Origin: Cyanobacteria bacterium UBA791
GTDB lineage: Bacteria; Cyanobacteriota; Vampirovibrionia; Gastranaerophilales; Gastranaerophilaceae
Assembly (NCBI GenBank): GCA_002297005.1
Contig: DBIX01000021.1
Coordinates: 1 to 41,633, forward strand
Length of the DNA: 41,633 nt
Reading direction: 5' to 3'
Shown here: positions 40,974 through 41,633 of the stretch, one piece after another
Layout: each line of letters opens with the position of its first letter
How positions within the stretch are numbered: position 1 is the stretch's first letter
Notes under the pieces: generated by a model
Seen by the model: only the letters and a program-made list of their open reading frames with translations
The model's database searches: none
What the model was told of the DNA's origin: nothing
Translations under genes and position numbers: made by a program

Positions 40974-41633
40974 CTATTTACCAATGCAAAAATGCTCGAA
41001 GATATTGTTCAAAATATCATCAGTAATAACTTCACCAGTAACTTCATCCAAACTTAATAAAGCATCTTTCACATCAATAGAAATCAAGTCTTGGATTTGT
41101 CCCTCACGTGAAGCTACAAGTGCTCTATCCAATGCGTTTTTTGCTCTTTCAAGACAATTTGTTTGTCTCGTATTAGTTACGTAATCTAGATTTTCTGGAG
41201 AAATTTCGCAAACAATATTTTTAATAGCTTCCCTTAATTCTTCAAGTCCCTCACGAGTTTCAGCAGAAAGGTTATAAACATTTTCATCTTTTTTACCAGC
41301 TAAATCTGTTTTATTAGCAATAACAAGATGTTTTCTACCTTTTAACAAGTCCAAAATCATTTGGTCTTCTTCTTGAATACCTTGATTTATATCGTAAACG
41401 AATATACTCAAATCCGCTTGTTCAATAGATTGTTTTGAATAATTTATACCAATTTCTTCAACCTTATCAACATCGTTTTCGTCACGAATACCAGCAGTAT
41501 CAATCAAAGTAACAGGAATACCCAAGTCTAAAGTTTCGTGTAAAACATCTCTTGTTGTACCTGCAATATTAGTAACGATTGCTCTATCAATGTTTAATAA
41601 TCTATTAAAAATAGAAGATTTACCAACATTAGG
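40974..41633 (-). CDS. mnmE: tRNA modification GTPase MnmE, C-terminal part (truncated by window edge)
   Basis: 219 residues in frame to the edge. The G domain shows PNVGKSSIFNRLL (G1), AGTTRDV (G2), DTAGIRDE (G3) and NKTDLAG (G4). The C-terminus FEHFCIGK carries the conserved Cys of the CIGK motif. MnmE with MnmG installs the 5-substituent on wobble uridine. The N-terminal folate domain lies outside the window. This is a true gene cut by the window, not a broken one. Confidence 0.95.
   Translation of the reverse strand, partial: PNVGKSSIFNRLLNIDRAIVTNIAGTTRDVLHETLDLGIPVTLIDTAGIRDENDVDKVEEIGINYSKQSIEQADLSIFVYDINQGIQEEDQMILDLLKGRKHLVIANKTDLAGKKDENVYNLSAETREGLEELREAIKNIVCEISPENLDYVTNTRQTNCLERAKNALDRALVASREGQIQDLISIDVKDALLSLDEVTGEVITDDILNNIFEHFCIGK

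Noticed and set aside
40954..40974. FMN riboswitch before the riboflavin genes
   Set aside because: Only 19 bp separate mnmE and ribE, far too short for an FMN aptamer.

Overview
This is an AT-rich (roughly one-third GC by eye), tightly packed chromosomal window from a diderm, apparently flagellated bacterium. Lipopolysaccharide sugar genes (kdsD, kdsC), export-type flagellar genes and a YvcK protein with an N-terminal membrane anchor occur together. With the base composition and gene style, this suggests a gut Melainabacteria/Gastranaerophilales-type (non-photosynthetic cyanobacterial relative) genome. The taxonomic call is inference; no rRNA, tRNA, CRISPR array, transposase or phage gene was found.

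Layout. (1) 1-5.9 kb, plus strand: flagellar operon fliF, a FliG-like gene, fliH and flhA, followed by yidD. (2) 5.9-6.9 kb: a 51-residue ORF behind a near-consensus sigma-28 promoter, a structured 3' region ending in a terminator, a small Cys-rich protein, and the first copy of a 78-bp dispersed repeat. (3) 6.9-12.2 kb, minus strand: an annexin-repeat-like protein, then fliJ - fliK-like - rod/hook protein. (4) 12.4-22 kb, minus strand: a 5'-nucleotidase-family phosphohydrolase, then the operon rsmH-ftsL-ftsI-murE-nagA-ilvD-ruvA, which mixes division, peptidoglycan, amino-acid and recombination genes. (5) 22-28.9 kb: a 31-residue membrane microprotein, a zinc-ribbon protein with a probably leaderless mRNA, a CorC-type transporter, rqcP, queE, a DnaJ variant, a secreted protein, a DUF4127 protein and mntP. 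(6) 28.9-29.8 kb: dispersed repeats, then a minus-strand array of ten CA[A/C]GGA[A/T]G motifs, most in the loop of a small hairpin, ending in an intrinsic terminator. It follows a 90-residue ORF with a sigma-28-like promoter. (7) 29.9-35.7 kb, plus strand: kdsD-kdsC-queD-uppP, pxpA-like, yvcK and a membrane protein. (8) 35.6-41.6 kb, minus strand: mnmE (partial), ribE, ribBA, an acetyltransferase and a Pro/Asn/Gln repeat protein.

The most interesting element is the array at 29.30-29.48 kb. It looks like a CsrA/RsmA-sequestering RNA (CsrB/RsmZ-like in design), and its candidate flagellar sigma promoter would couple a post-transcriptional sponge to flagellar gene expression. A second sigma-28-like promoter at 5.93 kb drives another small ORF with a structured tail, so two small flagellar-regulon RNA loci may sit in this window. 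Other notable items are a FliG-like protein that lacks a recognisable torque-generating C-terminal domain, a bacterial annexin-like repeat, an 18-residue Pro-rich repeat protein, and covarying palindromic repeats.
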